Below are positions 1 through 9,025 of a stretch of DNA of 64,000 nt, piece after piece. The stretch lies in the NCBI RefSeq assembly GCF_001605725.1, contig NZ_CP011530.1, positions 4,774,001-4,838,000 on the forward strand. Direction: 5' to 3'. The number at the start of each line of letters is the position of its first letter. Positions within the stretch are counted from its first letter, which is position 1. The translations under genes and the position numbers were made by a program. A model generated the notes under the pieces. It was not told the origin of the DNA. It saw nothing but the letters and a program-made list of their open reading frames with translations, and made no database searches. Source of the stretch: Mycobacteroides immunogenum (GTDB lineage: Bacteria; Actinomycetota; Actinomycetes; Mycobacteriales; Mycobacteriaceae).

Positions 1-554
1 TGGGCCACCACGATATCGACGCCGTTTTCGACGTGCCGTTTGGCGTGTTCGGCCTTACCCGCGAGTGCGGCCACCGGCACGCCATGCTCGTGCGCCTGGT
101 CGATCACGTCCTTCGGCGGAGAGCCGAGCGCATTGGCGATCAGCTTGATCGGATGCTTGAGCGCGACTTCCACATGCGAGCGGGCCACCGAATGCAGCCA
201 GCCCAACACCCCCGCCGACTCACGTTCGCCCGGCAGTGGGGGCACGCCCAGGTCGGCAAGAGTCTTCTCGACGAAGTCCTTGTGCCCCTGCGGGATCAGT
301 TTGTCGATGTCCACCGCGGTGCCCTCGGTGGGCACCTTGGCCGGCATCACGATGTCGACACCATAGGGCTTGCCGTCGGTGTTCTCATCCATCCAATTCA
401 GAACGGCGTCCAACTCGTCGGGATCGTTGAAGCGGACACACCCCAGCACACCCATGCCGCCCGCGCGGGTGATGGCCGCGGCGACCTTTTCCGACGGCGT
501 GAAACCGAATATCGGATAACGGATTCCGAACCGCTCACACAGGTCGGTATGCAT
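1..554 (-). CDS. nitronate monooxygenase-family flavoprotein (C-terminus outside window)
   Basis: The reverse-strand reading frame begins with ATG at 554 (MHTDLCERFGIRYPIFGFTP) and stays open to the window edge, giving about 184 N-terminal residues. The family is usually about 330-380 residues. The opening, the GGMGVLGCVRF stretch and the later LIANALGSPPKDVIDQAHEHG stretch fit the TIM-barrel FMN enzymes of the nitronate monooxygenase / 2-nitropropane dioxygenase family, which oxidise alkyl nitronates or act as enoyl reductases. It starts 2 bp after the fadD19 stop, so it is the downstream gene of a fadD19 operon and may act on a CoA-thioester intermediate rather than a nitro compound. The family is clear; the substrate is unknown. 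Confidence 0.85.
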   Translation of the reverse strand, partial: MHTDLCERFGIRYPIFGFTPSEKVAAAITRAGGMGVLGCVRFNDPDELDAVLNWMDENTDGKPYGVDIVMPAKVPTEGTAVDIDKLIPQGHKDFVEKTLADLGVPPLPGERESAGVLGWLHSVARSHVEVALKHPIKLIANALGSPPKDVIDQAHEHGVPVAALAGKAEHAKRHVENGVDIVVA

Positions 555-556
555 GG

Positions 557-2209
557 TCAGGCTCCCGTGTTGACGTGCTTGGAGTTCACCAGGTCCACCT
601 TCTCGGTTTCGGAGATCTCCTTGGCCCAGCGGTAGTCGGCCTTACCCGCGGGGTTGCGCTTGACGGACTCCACGATCCAGACGCTGCGCGGCACCTTGTA
701 TCCAGCGATCTCCTTGCGCGCGTGGATATCCAGGTCCTCAAAGGTGAGCTCCACGCCCTCACGCACCGCGATGACGGCACCCACATGCTGGCCCCACTTC
801 TCATCGGGCACGCCGACGACAACCGCGTCGAACACCGCCGGGTGCCCCTTCAGGACACTCTCGACCTCTTCGGGGAACACCTTCTCGCCGCCGGTGTTGA
901 TCGATACCGATCCGCGCCCGAGCATCGTCACGGTGCCATCCGCTTCGACGGTCGCCCAGTCACCGGGGATCGCGTACCGCACACCGTTGAACGTCTTGAA
1001 GGTCTCGGCGGTCTTCTTCTCGTCCTTGAAGTATCCGACCGGGATATGACCGCTCTTGGCGATGAGCCCGCGCACCCCGGAACCGGGCTGGATCGGGTTG
1101 CCTTCCTCATCCAGAACCGTTGTGGTGGAACTGATCTTGACGGTCGGGCCACCCGGGTGCATCTGCCCCTTGGTAACGGTGGACAGTCCGCCGGTGCCGG
1201 TCTCGGAGGCGCCGATCGCGTCGGTGATCACCCGGTTGGGCAGCAATTCCAGGTACCGCTCCTTGACCGTCTGCGAGAACAGCGCGGCACTGCTGGCCAA
1301 CACCCACAGCGAGGACAGATCGCGGGCGCGGCCCACCTCGGTGTCCAACGCGTCGATCAGCGGTCGCCCGATCGCGTCGCCGGCGAAGAACAGCATGTTG
1401 ATCTTGTGCTTCTCGATGAGTTCCCACACCTCTTCGGGGTTGAACTCGGGCGCGAGCACCGTGGTGCGCCCCTGGAACAGGGCCATGAAGGTCGCGGCCT
1501 GGGTGGCGCCGTGGATCATCGGTGGGATCGGGAAACCGATGAATGGAGCGGCCTCGGCTCCCTGCTTTGCCAGGTCCCACTCACCCTCGATGTACTCGCC
1601 GGTGACGTAGTTGATCCCGCCGAACAGCGAGCGATAGATGTCCTCGTGCCGCCACATCACACCCTTGGGGAAGCCGGTGGTGCCGCCGGTGTAGATCAGG
1701 AAGATGTCGTCGGGGCTGCGCTCGGCGAAATCACGTTCCGGAGATCCCTGCGCCAGCGCATCTGCGAACGCGACGCCGCCGTACGAGTCAAACGACCCGT
1801 CCGCGCCATCTTCCACCACGATCGCGGTCTTGACGTTCGGGGTGCTCGGCAAGACGTTCGCGACCTTGTCCGCATACCGACGCTCATGCACCAGGGCCGC
1901 CATATCGGAGTTCTCGAACAGGTAGTGCAGCTCGGCCTCGACGTACCGGTAGTTCACGTTGACCGAGATGGCACGGATCTTGACGATGGCCGTCAGCGCC
2001 ACGACGATCTCGATGCCGTTCCGGCAGTACAGACCCACCTTGTCGCCCGGGCCCACGCCCCGGCTCTGCAGATAGTGCCCCAGCCGGTTGGACTGCTCCT
2101 CAAGCTCTGCGTATGTCAGCTTTCGGTCACCGGAAATGATGGCAACACGATCGGGCATAGTGTCGATCGCATGCTCAATGAGGTCGGCAATGTTAAGGGC
2201 CATGTCCAT
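557..2209 (-). CDS. fadD19: steroid-CoA ligase FadD19-type acyl-CoA synthetase
   Basis: This is a 550-residue adenylate-forming enzyme with the AMP-binding signature YTGGTTGFPKG near residue 175, the GDWA motif, GRGSVSINTGGEKVFPEEVE, and the C-terminal GYKVPRS...NPAGKADYRWA with the catalytic Lys. The sequence and the divergent pairing with echA19 match M. tuberculosis Rv3515c, which activates C24/C26 steroid side chains as CoA thioesters. ATG at 2209 (MDMALNIADL) lies 4 bp from a perfect KstR box; ATG at 2203 is an alternative start. Expression is expected to be repressed by KstR and induced by steroid-CoA. The adjacent nitronate monooxygenase-like gene follows after 2 bp. Confidence 0.93.
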   Translation of the reverse strand: MDMALNIADLIEHAIDTMPDRVAIISGDRKLTYAELEEQSNRLGHYLQSRGVGPGDKVGLYCRNGIEIVVALTAIVKIRAISVNVNYRYVEAELHYLFENSDMAALVHERRYADKVANVLPSTPNVKTAIVVEDGADGSFDSYGGVAFADALAQGSPERDFAERSPDDIFLIYTGGTTGFPKGVMWRHEDIYRSLFGGINYVTGEYIEGEWDLAKQGAEAAPFIGFPIPPMIHGATQAATFMALFQGRTTVLAPEFNPEEVWELIEKHKINMLFFAGDAIGRPLIDALDTEVGRARDLSSLWVLASSAALFSQTVKERYLELLPNRVITDAIGASETGTGGLSTVTKGQMHPGGPTVKISSTTTVLDEEGNPIQPGSGVRGLIAKSGHIPVGYFKDEKKTAETFKTFNGVRYAIPGDWATVEADGTVTMLGRGSVSINTGGEKVFPEEVESVLKGHPAVFDAVVVGVPDEKWGQHVGAVIAVREGVELTFEDLDIHARKEIAGYKVPRSVWIVESVKRNPAGKADYRWAKEISETEKVDLVNSKHVNTGA

Positions 2210-2213
2210 AAAT

Positions 2214-2227
2214 TAGAACGTGTTACA
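2214..2227. promoter_or_regulatory. KstR-type operator between fadD19 and echA19
   Basis: The 14-mer TAGAACGTGTTACA fits every fixed position of the KstR consensus TnnAACnnGTTnnA. It lies in the 53-bp divergent gap, 4 bp from the fadD19 ATG and 35 bp from the echA19 ATG, so one repressor dimer could control both directions. Confidence 0.85.
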
Positions 2228-2262
2228 TTTTTAGACAAGCCCCGGCCCAATGAAGGAGCCTC

Positions 2263-3072
2263 ATGACGGACACAGTGACCGAACAGGACGCCCCGCACGC
2301 CCTGGTGGAACTCCGCGATCACGTCCTCATCGTGACGATGAATCGTCCGCACGCACGCAACGCCCTGTCCGGGGAAATGCTGGAGATCATGACGCAGGCC
2401 TGGGACCGCGTCGACAACGATCCCAACGTTCGCGTCTGCATCCTGACCGGCGCGGGCGGGTACTTCTGCGCTGGCGCCGACCTCAAGGCCATGAACAAGC
2501 GCGCCCCGGGCGACCAGTTCTCCGACGGCAGCTACGACCCGTCCGTCATCCCCGGTCTGCTCAAGGGCCGGCGCCTGACCAAGCCGCTGATCGCGGCCGT
2601 CGAGGGTCCCGCGATCGCCGGCGGCACCGAAATCCTGCAGGCCACCGATATCCGCGTCGCGGGTGAGAGCGCCAAATTCGGTGTCTCCGAGGTGAAGTGG
2701 AGCCTGTACCCGATGGGCGGGTCGGCCGTGCGCCTCCCCCGGCAGATCCCGTACACGGTCGCCTGCGACATCCTGCTCACCGGCCGGCACCTCAAGGCCC
2801 CGGAGGCCAAGGAAATCGGGCTCATCGGCCACGTCGTCCCCGACGGCCAGGCCCTGGACAAGGCCCTGGAGCTCGCGAACATGATCGCCGCGAACGGGCC
2901 CCTAGCGGTACAAGCGGTCCTCAAGACCATCCGCGATTCGGAAGGCCTGCACGAGAACGAGGCCTTTAAGGCCGACACCAAGGTGGGCATCGGCGTCTTC
3001 ACCAGTAACGACGCCAAGGAAGGCCCCCGGGCCTTCGCCGAGAAGCGCGCCCCCAACTTCACCGGTACCTAA
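2263..3072 (+). CDS. echA19: enoyl-CoA hydratase EchA19
   Basis: This 269-residue crotonase-fold protein has the oxyanion-hole region [15 protein letters not shown], the second oxyanion segment [18 protein letters not shown], and a C-terminal helix ending in [12 protein letters not shown]. It corresponds to M. tuberculosis Rv3516, which hydrates enoyl-CoA intermediates of the cholesterol side chain. The start ATG has an AGGAG Shine-Dalgarno sequence 6-7 bp upstream. It is divergent from fadD19 across the KstR box and convergent with the kinase gene, with 10 bp between their ends. Confidence 0.92.
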   Translation: MTDTVTEQDAPHALVELRDHVLIVTMNRPHARNALSGEMLEIMTQAWDRVDNDPNVRVCILTGAGGYFCAGADLKAMNKRAPGDQFSDGSYDPSVIPGLLKGRRLTKPLIAAVEGPAIAGGTEILQATDIRVAGESAKFGVSEVKWSLYPMGGSAVRLPRQIPYTVACDILLTGRHLKAPEAKEIGLIGHVVPDGQALDKALELANMIAANGPLAVQAVLKTIRDSEGLHENEAFKADTKVGIGVFTSNDAKEGPRAFAEKRAPNFTGT

Positions 3073-3082
3073 ATCCGGGGCC

Positions 3083-5161
3083 TCACGGCACGAACAACTC
3101 GGGGTCGGCGAGCACCACGCCCACCGGCACATCGCCAATCCGTGTCGCCACGAACGGGACCCGCAGTTCCATGTTGCCGGGGAGGCAACTGGCCCCCGGG
3201 GCCGATTTGATGAGTTCGCCGGTGAATGTGCCGTCGGGTTGCGGCGTCCACTCCGAGGATTCGGTGACGATGACGCTGGGGCCGCGCTGCTGACTCGGGT
3301 TGCACGGCAACTCGGTTTTCAGCGGTTCGAGTTGCCATCTGTCATCCATGAAATGCGCGATGTTCGCGTTGATCGCTTCGCGGTGATTGGTGAGGTCCAA
3401 CATCGCCGCGGAGGCCGCACATCCGGTCGCCGTGCATACCGAGTGAAAGGCCTTCCACGCGCTCATCGCCGGCAGCTGGGTGGGGACCTTGGAACCGTTC
3501 AGGGTGGAGTTGGGCTCGAAATCCATCCGGAAGGTTCCATCCAGCGTCGGCCCCGGCACATGCGGCGCAGGGGCAGCGGGCGGTACCGTCGCGGGGCTAG
3601 CGACCAGCACCCCGGCAGGGGCATCGCCGATACGAGCCGCCACGATCGGTACCTGCATCACGGTGCCCTGCAAGCCGCATTCGCTCGTCACCATCGTCAC
3701 GGTGGATTCGCCGCGCAAGGTGCCGTCGGTCTGCGGCGTCAGCGACCACATGGTGATCTGGGTGTTGGCGCCGTCGAATTGCGTATCCGCGGGCGGACAT
3801 TGCGGTTGGGGCTGACGATGCGGGGACGGCAGCCGTTGCCAACGGCCTTGTGTGAAGCGGAGTTCGGCAGACGCAGCCTGGGACAGCGCAACATTCGGGT
3901 TGGCGTTGTCCAGACGCGTTCCGGTGGCAGCACAGCCGGTCGCCACGCACTCCGAACGAAACGACCAAAAGGCGGTCGGTGACGTGGAATCCGGGGCTTG
4001 ATTCGCCGGTGCCGAACCGTTGATCTTCATCTCGGTGTTCGCGATATCGATCCGGTACATCCCGTCCAGCTCCGCCACCGGAGGTTGCGGCGTGACCGCG
4101 GCGGCGGAAACAGCGTTTCGGTTGCGCTGCAACAGATATCCACCGACACCGAATGCGGCCAATACGACCGCAGCCACCACCGCCACCGCCATCACGCGGC
4201 GACGCCTCGGATCCTGTTTCTTGGACGGCTGGTGCACCGCCGGCTGGCCGTACTGGGCGGCGGCCGGGGCCTGAGACGCACTCCCCGACAAGTGCAATCG
4301 GGTTTCCTGAGGGCTGCCGGGCCACTCACCCATCGCGGCCCTCAGGGCGTCCGCGAAATCGCGACACCTATCGAAACGGGCACCGGGCTCCTTCGCCAAT
4401 GCCTTCGCGAACACCGGATCCAGCCGCGCGAGATCCGGGCGACGTTCGCTGAGTGCCGGAGCCGCCGACTTCAGATGCTGGCTGATGACCGCCACCGGAT
4501 TGGAATCCTCGAACGGAGGATTGCCGCACAGCAAATGAAATGCCGTGGCCGCCAGCGCATATTGGTCGGCACGGCCATCCAGTTCAGTACCCAGCAGCTG
4601 TTCCGGCGCCGCGTATGCGACCGTCCCGACAGTGAAGTTTGTGCCGGTGAGCTGACCAGGATCTGAAATCTGGCGCACGATCCCGAAGTCGGCCAGCAGA
4701 ATCCGCCGCCCGCTTTCCGAGTTCGATATCAGGATGTTCGCCGGCTTGACGTCTCGGTGCAGCAAGCCCCGCTGATGGGCATAGTCCAGCGCATCCGCCA
4801 CCGCCGAGACAATCGCATAGGCATCGGCTTCGGGGAAGCCCTTCGCGTACCGCTCGCGCAGCAGACGCGCCGCGTCGGACCCGTCCACGTAATCCATCGC
4901 GATCCACAACCGGCCGTCGGCCTCGCCCCGGTCGTGCACACCGACGATATGCGGATGCCACAGACCCGAGGCAAGCTCAGCCTCGCGGTTGAACCGCGCA
5001 CGGTACTCATCATCTGCCGAGGTCTGCGCGCGAAGAATCTTCAGCGCATCCTGGCGTGGCAATCGCGGATGGTCGGCGAGGTACACCTCGCCCATCCCTC
5101 CCGAGCCCAGCATCCGGACGATGGTGAAACCCGCAAAAACTTCCCCAGCCCCCAACGACAT
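3083..5161 (-). CDS. membrane serine/threonine protein kinase with duplicated extracellular domain
   Basis: The N-terminal Hanks-type kinase has a glycine loop ([12 protein letters not shown]), the VAIK-equivalent Lys in [16 protein letters not shown], the DFG motif ([10 protein letters not shown]), an activation loop rich in Thr, and YAAPEQ. A Pro/Ala/Gln juxtamembrane linker and a basic RRRR stop lead to one hydrophobic span (about residues 323-344). Outside the cell are two related modules of about 160 residues, each opening LDGxxR and containing a Ser-x-Cys-x-Ala-x-Gly-Cys-Ala-Ala pattern and an ARIGD/TRIGD end. The kinase domain resembles mycobacterial PknF/PknI-like enzymes. I chose ATG 5161 ([12 protein letters not shown]) because kinase homology starts there; a GTG at 5185 would add 8 residues. 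The ligand is unknown. Confidence 0.9.
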   Translation of the reverse strand: MSLGAGEVFAGFTIVRMLGSGGMGEVYLADHPRLPRQDALKILRAQTSADDEYRARFNREAELASGLWHPHIVGVHDRGEADGRLWIAMDYVDGSDAARLLRERYAKGFPEADAYAIVSAVADALDYAHQRGLLHRDVKPANILISNSESGRRILLADFGIVRQISDPGQLTGTNFTVGTVAYAAPEQLLGTELDGRADQYALAATAFHLLCGNPPFEDSNPVAVISQHLKSAAPALSERRPDLARLDPVFAKALAKEPGARFDRCRDFADALRAAMGEWPGSPQETRLHLSGSASQAPAAAQYGQPAVHQPSKKQDPRRRRVMAVAVVAAVVLAAFGVGGYLLQRNRNAVSAAAVTPQPPVAELDGMYRIDIANTEMKINGSAPANQAPDSTSPTAFWSFRSECVATGCAATGTRLDNANPNVALSQAASAELRFTQGRWQRLPSPHRQPQPQCPPADTQFDGANTQITMWSLTPQTDGTLRGESTVTMVTSECGLQGTVMQVPIVAARIGDAPAGVLVASPATVPPAAPAPHVPGPTLDGTFRMDFEPNSTLNGSKVPTQLPAMSAWKAFHSVCTATGCAASAAMLDLTNHREAINANIAHFMDDRWQLEPLKTELPCNPSQQRGPSVIVTESSEWTPQPDGTFTGELIKSAPGASCLPGNMELRVPFVATRIGDVPVGVVLADPELFVP

Positions 5162-5240
5162 TTCAAGATCGTATAGTGCGCCCACCGCGTCGGTAAGTGC
5201 ATTGATTTACCCGCCGGGCACAGTGCCGTTAGATGGGACG

Positions 5241-5867
5241 ATGACGCCGATGTTCCCGCTGCAGTCGGTACTGCTCCCCGGTGAGCCCCTCCCGCTGCGC
5301 ATATTCGAGCCGCGTTACGTCGCTCTGGTCCGCGACGTGATGGCCGCCGATCGCACTTTCGGCGTCGTGCTGATCGCCCGCGGCCGCGAGGTGGGCGGCG
5401 GCGATGTCCGCAATGACGTAGGGACCGCGGCCCGCGTTCTCGACTGCGAGTCGCTGGGCGCGGATCGCTTCGCCTTGAGCTGCGAGGGCGCACACCGCAT
5501 CCGGATCACCCATTGGCTTGATGACGATCCCTATCCGCGTGCCGAGGTGCAGCCGTGGCCCGATGAACCCGATGAACGCGTACTCCCGTTGAGCGCCCTC
5601 AATGAGGTGCAGATGCGCATCGAGAACCTGCTGCGTCGGGTTGCGGCCGCACGGCAAGTACGGCTGCCCCGACGCTGGTCGGTAGCCGCCGGACTACCCA
5701 CGGGCGCTGAAAAGCGCCTGTGGGCATTGGCATCTCGCGTTCCGATGGGACAGGCCGACCGCTATGCGGTACTGGCGGCACCGACACTCGAGATGCGTGC
5801 CGCCGCGTTGAATGAGGCCATCGATACCGTCGAGGCGATGCTGGACTTCCGGGAGACCGAACGCTAG
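5241..5867 (+). CDS. Lon N-terminal-domain (LON substrate-binding) protein
   Basis: This protein of about 208 residues begins MTPMFPLQSVLLPGEPLPLRIFEPRY, the classic opening of the LON substrate-binding domain (PUA-like fold). There is no AAA+ or protease domain, so it is a stand-alone member as in many actinobacteria. Its role in protein quality control is inferred only from the domain. The frame is open upstream to 4989, but those codons overlap the divergent kinase and lack the family sequence, so ATG 5241 is preferred. Its stop overlaps that of the convergent LLM oxidoreductase by 4 bp. Confidence 0.82.
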   Translation: MTPMFPLQSVLLPGEPLPLRIFEPRYVALVRDVMAADRTFGVVLIARGREVGGGDVRNDVGTAARVLDCESLGADRFALSCEGAHRIRITHWLDDDPYPRAEVQPWPDEPDERVLPLSALNEVQMRIENLLRRVAAARQVRLPRRWSVAAGLPTGAEKRLWALASRVPMGQADRYAVLAAPTLEMRAAALNEAIDTVEAMLDFRETER

Positions 5868-6895
5868 GTCAGCGCCGATAGCTGCTTGACATGCTCAACA
5901 CTGCGGCAGCCGACCACCAGCATGGTGACTCCTGCGGCCTCCCACGCCTTGATCTGCTCGCGCACCTGCGCCTCGGTTCCGACGATCGTGGTGTCGAGCA
6001 CCAGCTCGTCCGGAATCACTTCGGCCGCTTTGTCCTTGCGGTTGGTGCGGAACAGTTCGGTGACCTCGTCTACCACCTCGCCGTAACCCATGCGCCGATA
6101 CACCTCGGCGTGGAAGTTCAGCTCGACGGCACCCATGCCGCCGATGTACAAGGCGGAGAACGGCTTCAGCTGATCGAGCACCGAACGACGATCCTCGGTC
6201 ACGATCACCTGCGCGGTGGCCGCGATCTCAAAATTCTCGCGGGTGCGCCGCGCACCGGGACGCGCGAAGCCCTCGTCGAGCCATTCGTTGTACATGTCCG
6301 CAAGCCGCGGCGCGTAGAACATGGGCAGCCAGCCGTCGGCGATCTCCGCCGTGAGCGCGACATTCTTGGGCCCCTCAGCCCCGAGGAAAATGGGCAGATC
6401 GGCCCTCAAAGGATGCACGATCGGCTTGAGCGGTTTACCCAGCCCAGTGGCCTTATCGCTGGTCAGCGGCAGCGGATAGTGCGGGCCGTCGCTGCGCACC
6501 GGCGCCTCACGGGCCAGCACCTGCCTGATGATGTCGATGTACTCGCGAGTGCGCGCGAGCGGTTTGGGGAACGGCTGCCCGTACCAGCCCTCCACCACCT
6601 GCGGTCCCGATACACCCAACCCCAGGATGTGGCGGCCGCCGGAAAGGTGATCCAGCGTCAGGGCCGCCATGGCGCAAGCCGTCGGCGTCCGCGCCGAAAG
6701 CTGAATCACCGAGGTACCCAACCTGATACGACTGGTATCCGATCCCCACCAGGCCAGCGGGGTGTACGCGTCCGAACCCCAGGCTTCGGCCGTGAAGACG
6801 GCGTCGAATCCACCCTCTTCGGCGGCGGCCACCAGTTCACCGGCGTTGTCCGGCGGCGAGGCCGACCAGTACCCCAGCTGCAATCCGAATTTCAT
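5864..6895 (-). CDS. LLM-class F420-dependent oxidoreductase (Rv3520c counterpart)
   Basis: This is a 343-residue luciferase-like TIM-barrel protein (MKFGLQLGYWSASPP, FDAVFTAEAWGSDAYTPLAWWG, GLGVSGPQVVEGWYG). It corresponds to M. tuberculosis Rv3520c, a KstR-regulon member annotated as coenzyme F420-dependent. The F420 and substrate roles are from the family and the specific steroid step is not established. It is divergent from the DUF35-ltp4-ltp3 operon, with a perfect KstR box in the intervening gap, so control is probably shared. Confidence 0.88.
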   Translation of the reverse strand: MKFGLQLGYWSASPPDNAGELVAAAEEGGFDAVFTAEAWGSDAYTPLAWWGSDTSRIRLGTSVIQLSARTPTACAMAALTLDHLSGGRHILGLGVSGPQVVEGWYGQPFPKPLARTREYIDIIRQVLAREAPVRSDGPHYPLPLTSDKATGLGKPLKPIVHPLRADLPIFLGAEGPKNVALTAEIADGWLPMFYAPRLADMYNEWLDEGFARPGARRTRENFEIAATAQVIVTEDRRSVLDQLKPFSALYIGGMGAVELNFHAEVYRRMGYGEVVDEVTELFRTNRKDKAAEVIPDELVLDTTIVGTEAQVREQIKAWEAAGVTMLVVGCRSVEHVKQLSALT

Positions 6896-6949
6896 GGGTC
6901 AGTTCTACCTGACGAGATATGCCATGACCACCGCCCTTGCGAAAAAAAC

Positions 6950-6963
6950 TAGAACTTGTTCTA
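6950..6963. promoter_or_regulatory. KstR-type operator upstream of the DUF35/ltp operon
   Basis: TAGAACTTGTTCTA matches TnnAACnnGTTnnA at all fixed positions and is nearly a perfect palindrome. It sits 54 bp from the LLM gene start and only 9 bp from the likely GTG start of the DUF35 gene, so the rightward transcript may be leaderless or start within the box. Confidence 0.87.
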
Positions 6964-6972
6964 CTCGGATGT

Positions 6973-7956
6973 GTGACAGCCACCCAAAGCAGCACAACCG
7001 GGCCTTTGCCGCTTCTGACGGCACCCCTCGAACTGTCTTTTGATTACACCCGTTCGGTCGGCCCCACCCTGTCGAAGTTCTTCACCGCGCTGCGGGACCG
7101 GCAGATCGTCGGCACGCGCGGCAGCGATGGCAAGGTGTACGTGCCTGCCGCCGAGTACGACCCGGTGACCTACGAGCCGCTGACCGAAGTGGTCGCGGTG
7201 TCGAGCGTGGGCACCGTCGAGTCGTGGTCGTGGCAGCCCCAGCCGCTCGAAGGACAGCCGCTGGCCAAACCATTCGCCTGGGCGCTGATCAAGCTCGACG
7301 GCGCCGACACCTCGCTGCTGCACGCGGTCGACGCCGGAGAGGCCGGCGCCATCAAAACGGGCGCCCGGGTTCATGCGGTCTGGACGGACGAGACCGTCGG
7401 CGCGATCACGGATATCGCCTATTTCGCTCTCGGGGACAAGCCGCAAGCCATCCCGGCTCCTGCCCCGGATCAGGAGCCGGTGACCATGCAGGTGGCACCG
7501 AGCCGACTTGAAGTCCAGCACATCACGTCCCCCGAAGAGAGCGCCTATCTGCGGGCGCTGGCCGAGGGCAAGCTGCTCGGTGGCCGCACCGGCGCGGGTG
7601 GGCGGGTGTACTTCCCGGCCCGTGGCGCCGATCCCCTGACCGGTGAACCGACCTCCGATCTGGTACAGGTCGCCGACAAGGGAGTCGTCACCACCTTCGC
7701 GATCATCAACATCCCGTTCCCCGGACAGCGCATCAAGCCGCCGTACGTCGCGGCGTACGTGCTGCTCGACGGCGCAGATATTCCGTTCCTGCACCTGGTC
7801 TACGACATCGACCCGGCGGATGTCCGCATGGGGATGCGGGTCGAGGCTGTATGGAAGCCCAAGGACGAGTGGGGATACGGGATCGACAACATCCAGTACT
7901 TCCGCCCGACGGGTGAGCCCGACGCCGACTACGAGACCTACAAGGACCGGATCTGA
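6973..7956 (+). CDS. tandem DUF35/OB-fold acyl-CoA-associated protein (Rv3521 counterpart)
   Basis: The protein (about 327 residues) contains two successive DUF35-type units. Each has the (L/K)FFTALRDRQIVGTRG or YLRALAEGKLLGGRT rubredoxin-like start, then a 'KVYVPA/RVYFPA' strand, and an OB-fold ending in VHAVWTDE or VEAVWKPK. The zinc-binding cysteines typical of the rubredoxin-like part are absent in both copies. It corresponds to Rv3521 and pairs with the thiolase-like Ltp4. Such pairs act as acyl-CoA hydratase/aldolase complexes in steroid side-chain removal in related systems. GTG 6973 is chosen; an upstream in-frame start at 6937 would run through the KstR box. The stop overlaps the next ATG (TGATG). 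Confidence 0.85.
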   Translation: MTATQSSTTGPLPLLTAPLELSFDYTRSVGPTLSKFFTALRDRQIVGTRGSDGKVYVPAAEYDPVTYEPLTEVVAVSSVGTVESWSWQPQPLEGQPLAKPFAWALIKLDGADTSLLHAVDAGEAGAIKTGARVHAVWTDETVGAITDIAYFALGDKPQAIPAPAPDQEPVTMQVAPSRLEVQHITSPEESAYLRALAEGKLLGGRTGAGGRVYFPARGADPLTGEPTSDLVQVADKGVVTTFAIINIPFPGQRIKPPYVAAYVLLDGADIPFLHLVYDIDPADVRMGMRVEAVWKPKDEWGYGIDNIQYFRPTGEPDADYETYKDRI

Positions 7957-9023
7957 TGAGTTCAGTCGCCCCCTCGGTAGCCATTGTGGGCTTCGCCCAC
8001 TCCCCGCATGTGCGCAGCACCCAAGGCACCACCAACGGTGTCGAGATGCTGGTCCCCTGCTTCCGTGAGATCTACAGCGAGTTGGGAATCACCAAGTCCG
8101 ACATAGGTTTCTGGTGCTCCGGCTCGTCCGACTATCTGGCTGGACGCGCCTTCTCGTTCATCTCGGCGATCGATTCGATCGGCGCGGTACCGCCGATCAA
8201 CGAATCTCACGTAGAAATGGATGCCGCGTGGGCGCTGTATGAGGCCTACATCAAGATTCTGACCGGGCAGGTCGAGACCGCTCTGGTCTACGGGTTCGGC
8301 AAGTCCTCCGCGGGCATGCTGCGCAGGGTTCTTGCGCTGCAGACTGATCCGTACACGGTCGCGCCACTATGGCCCGACTCGGTATCGATGGCCGCGCTGC
8401 AGGCACGGATTGGCCTGGACGCGGGCAAGTGGACCAAGGAACAGATGGCCCAGGTTGCCCTCGACGCCTTCGGTCGCGCGCAACGGGTGGACTCCGAGGC
8501 TCCGGCATCCAGTGTCGACGAGCTGCTGGGACGCGACTTCTTTGCCGATCCTCTGCACAAGCACGACATCGCACCGATCTCCGATGGCGCCTCGATCATG
8601 GTGCTCGCCTCGGCCGACCGCGCTCGGGAGCTACGTGAGAACCCGGCCTGGATCACCGGATTCGAGCATCGCATCGAGACGCCGATCCTCGGCGCCCGCG
8701 ACCTGACGGTCTCCCCGTCGACGGCCGCCGCGGCGGCCGTCGCGACCGGCGGTGATACCGGCTCGATCGAAGTGGCCGAGCTGTACGCCCCCTTCAGCCA
8801 CCAGCAGCTGATACTCGCCGAGGCTATCGGGCTCAAGGACTCCGCCACCATCAATCCGTCGGGTGGCGCGCTGGCCGCCAACCCGATGTTCTCGGCCGGA
8901 CTCGAGCGGATCGGCTTTGCCGCACAACATATCTGGAATGGTTCGGCGGGAAGGGTGCTGGCTCACGCAACCAGCGGGCCGGTGTTACAGCAGAACCTCG
9001 TCGCGGTGCTGGAGGGCAAGTAA
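7956..9023 (+). CDS. ltp4: thiolase-like lipid-transfer protein Ltp4
   Basis: This 355-residue thiolase-fold protein (SVAIVGFAHSPHVRSTQG, GFWCSGSSDYLAGRA, NPSGGALAANPMFSAGLERI) corresponds to M. tuberculosis Rv3522. Like other SCP-x-type thiolase homologues of steroid pathways it keeps the NPSGGAL loop but lacks a canonical thiolase nucleophile context, which suggests retro-aldol or scaffold chemistry rather than standard thiolysis (inference). It is translationally coupled to the DUF35 gene upstream and followed 3 bp later by ltp3. Confidence 0.88.
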   Translation: MSSVAPSVAIVGFAHSPHVRSTQGTTNGVEMLVPCFREIYSELGITKSDIGFWCSGSSDYLAGRAFSFISAIDSIGAVPPINESHVEMDAAWALYEAYIKILTGQVETALVYGFGKSSAGMLRRVLALQTDPYTVAPLWPDSVSMAALQARIGLDAGKWTKEQMAQVALDAFGRAQRVDSEAPASSVDELLGRDFFADPLHKHDIAPISDGASIMVLASADRARELRENPAWITGFEHRIETPILGARDLTVSPSTAAAAAVATGGDTGSIEVAELYAPFSHQQLILAEAIGLKDSATINPSGGALAANPMFSAGLERIGFAAQHIWNGSAGRVLAHATSGPVLQQNLVAVLEGK

Positions 9024-9025
9024 TC

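Noticed and set aside
575..2266. Long plus-strand open frame of 563 codons
   Set aside because: It is antisense to fadD19, a GC-rich shadow frame without recognisable domains. Similar long shadow frames oppose the LLM, ferredoxin reductase and thiC genes.
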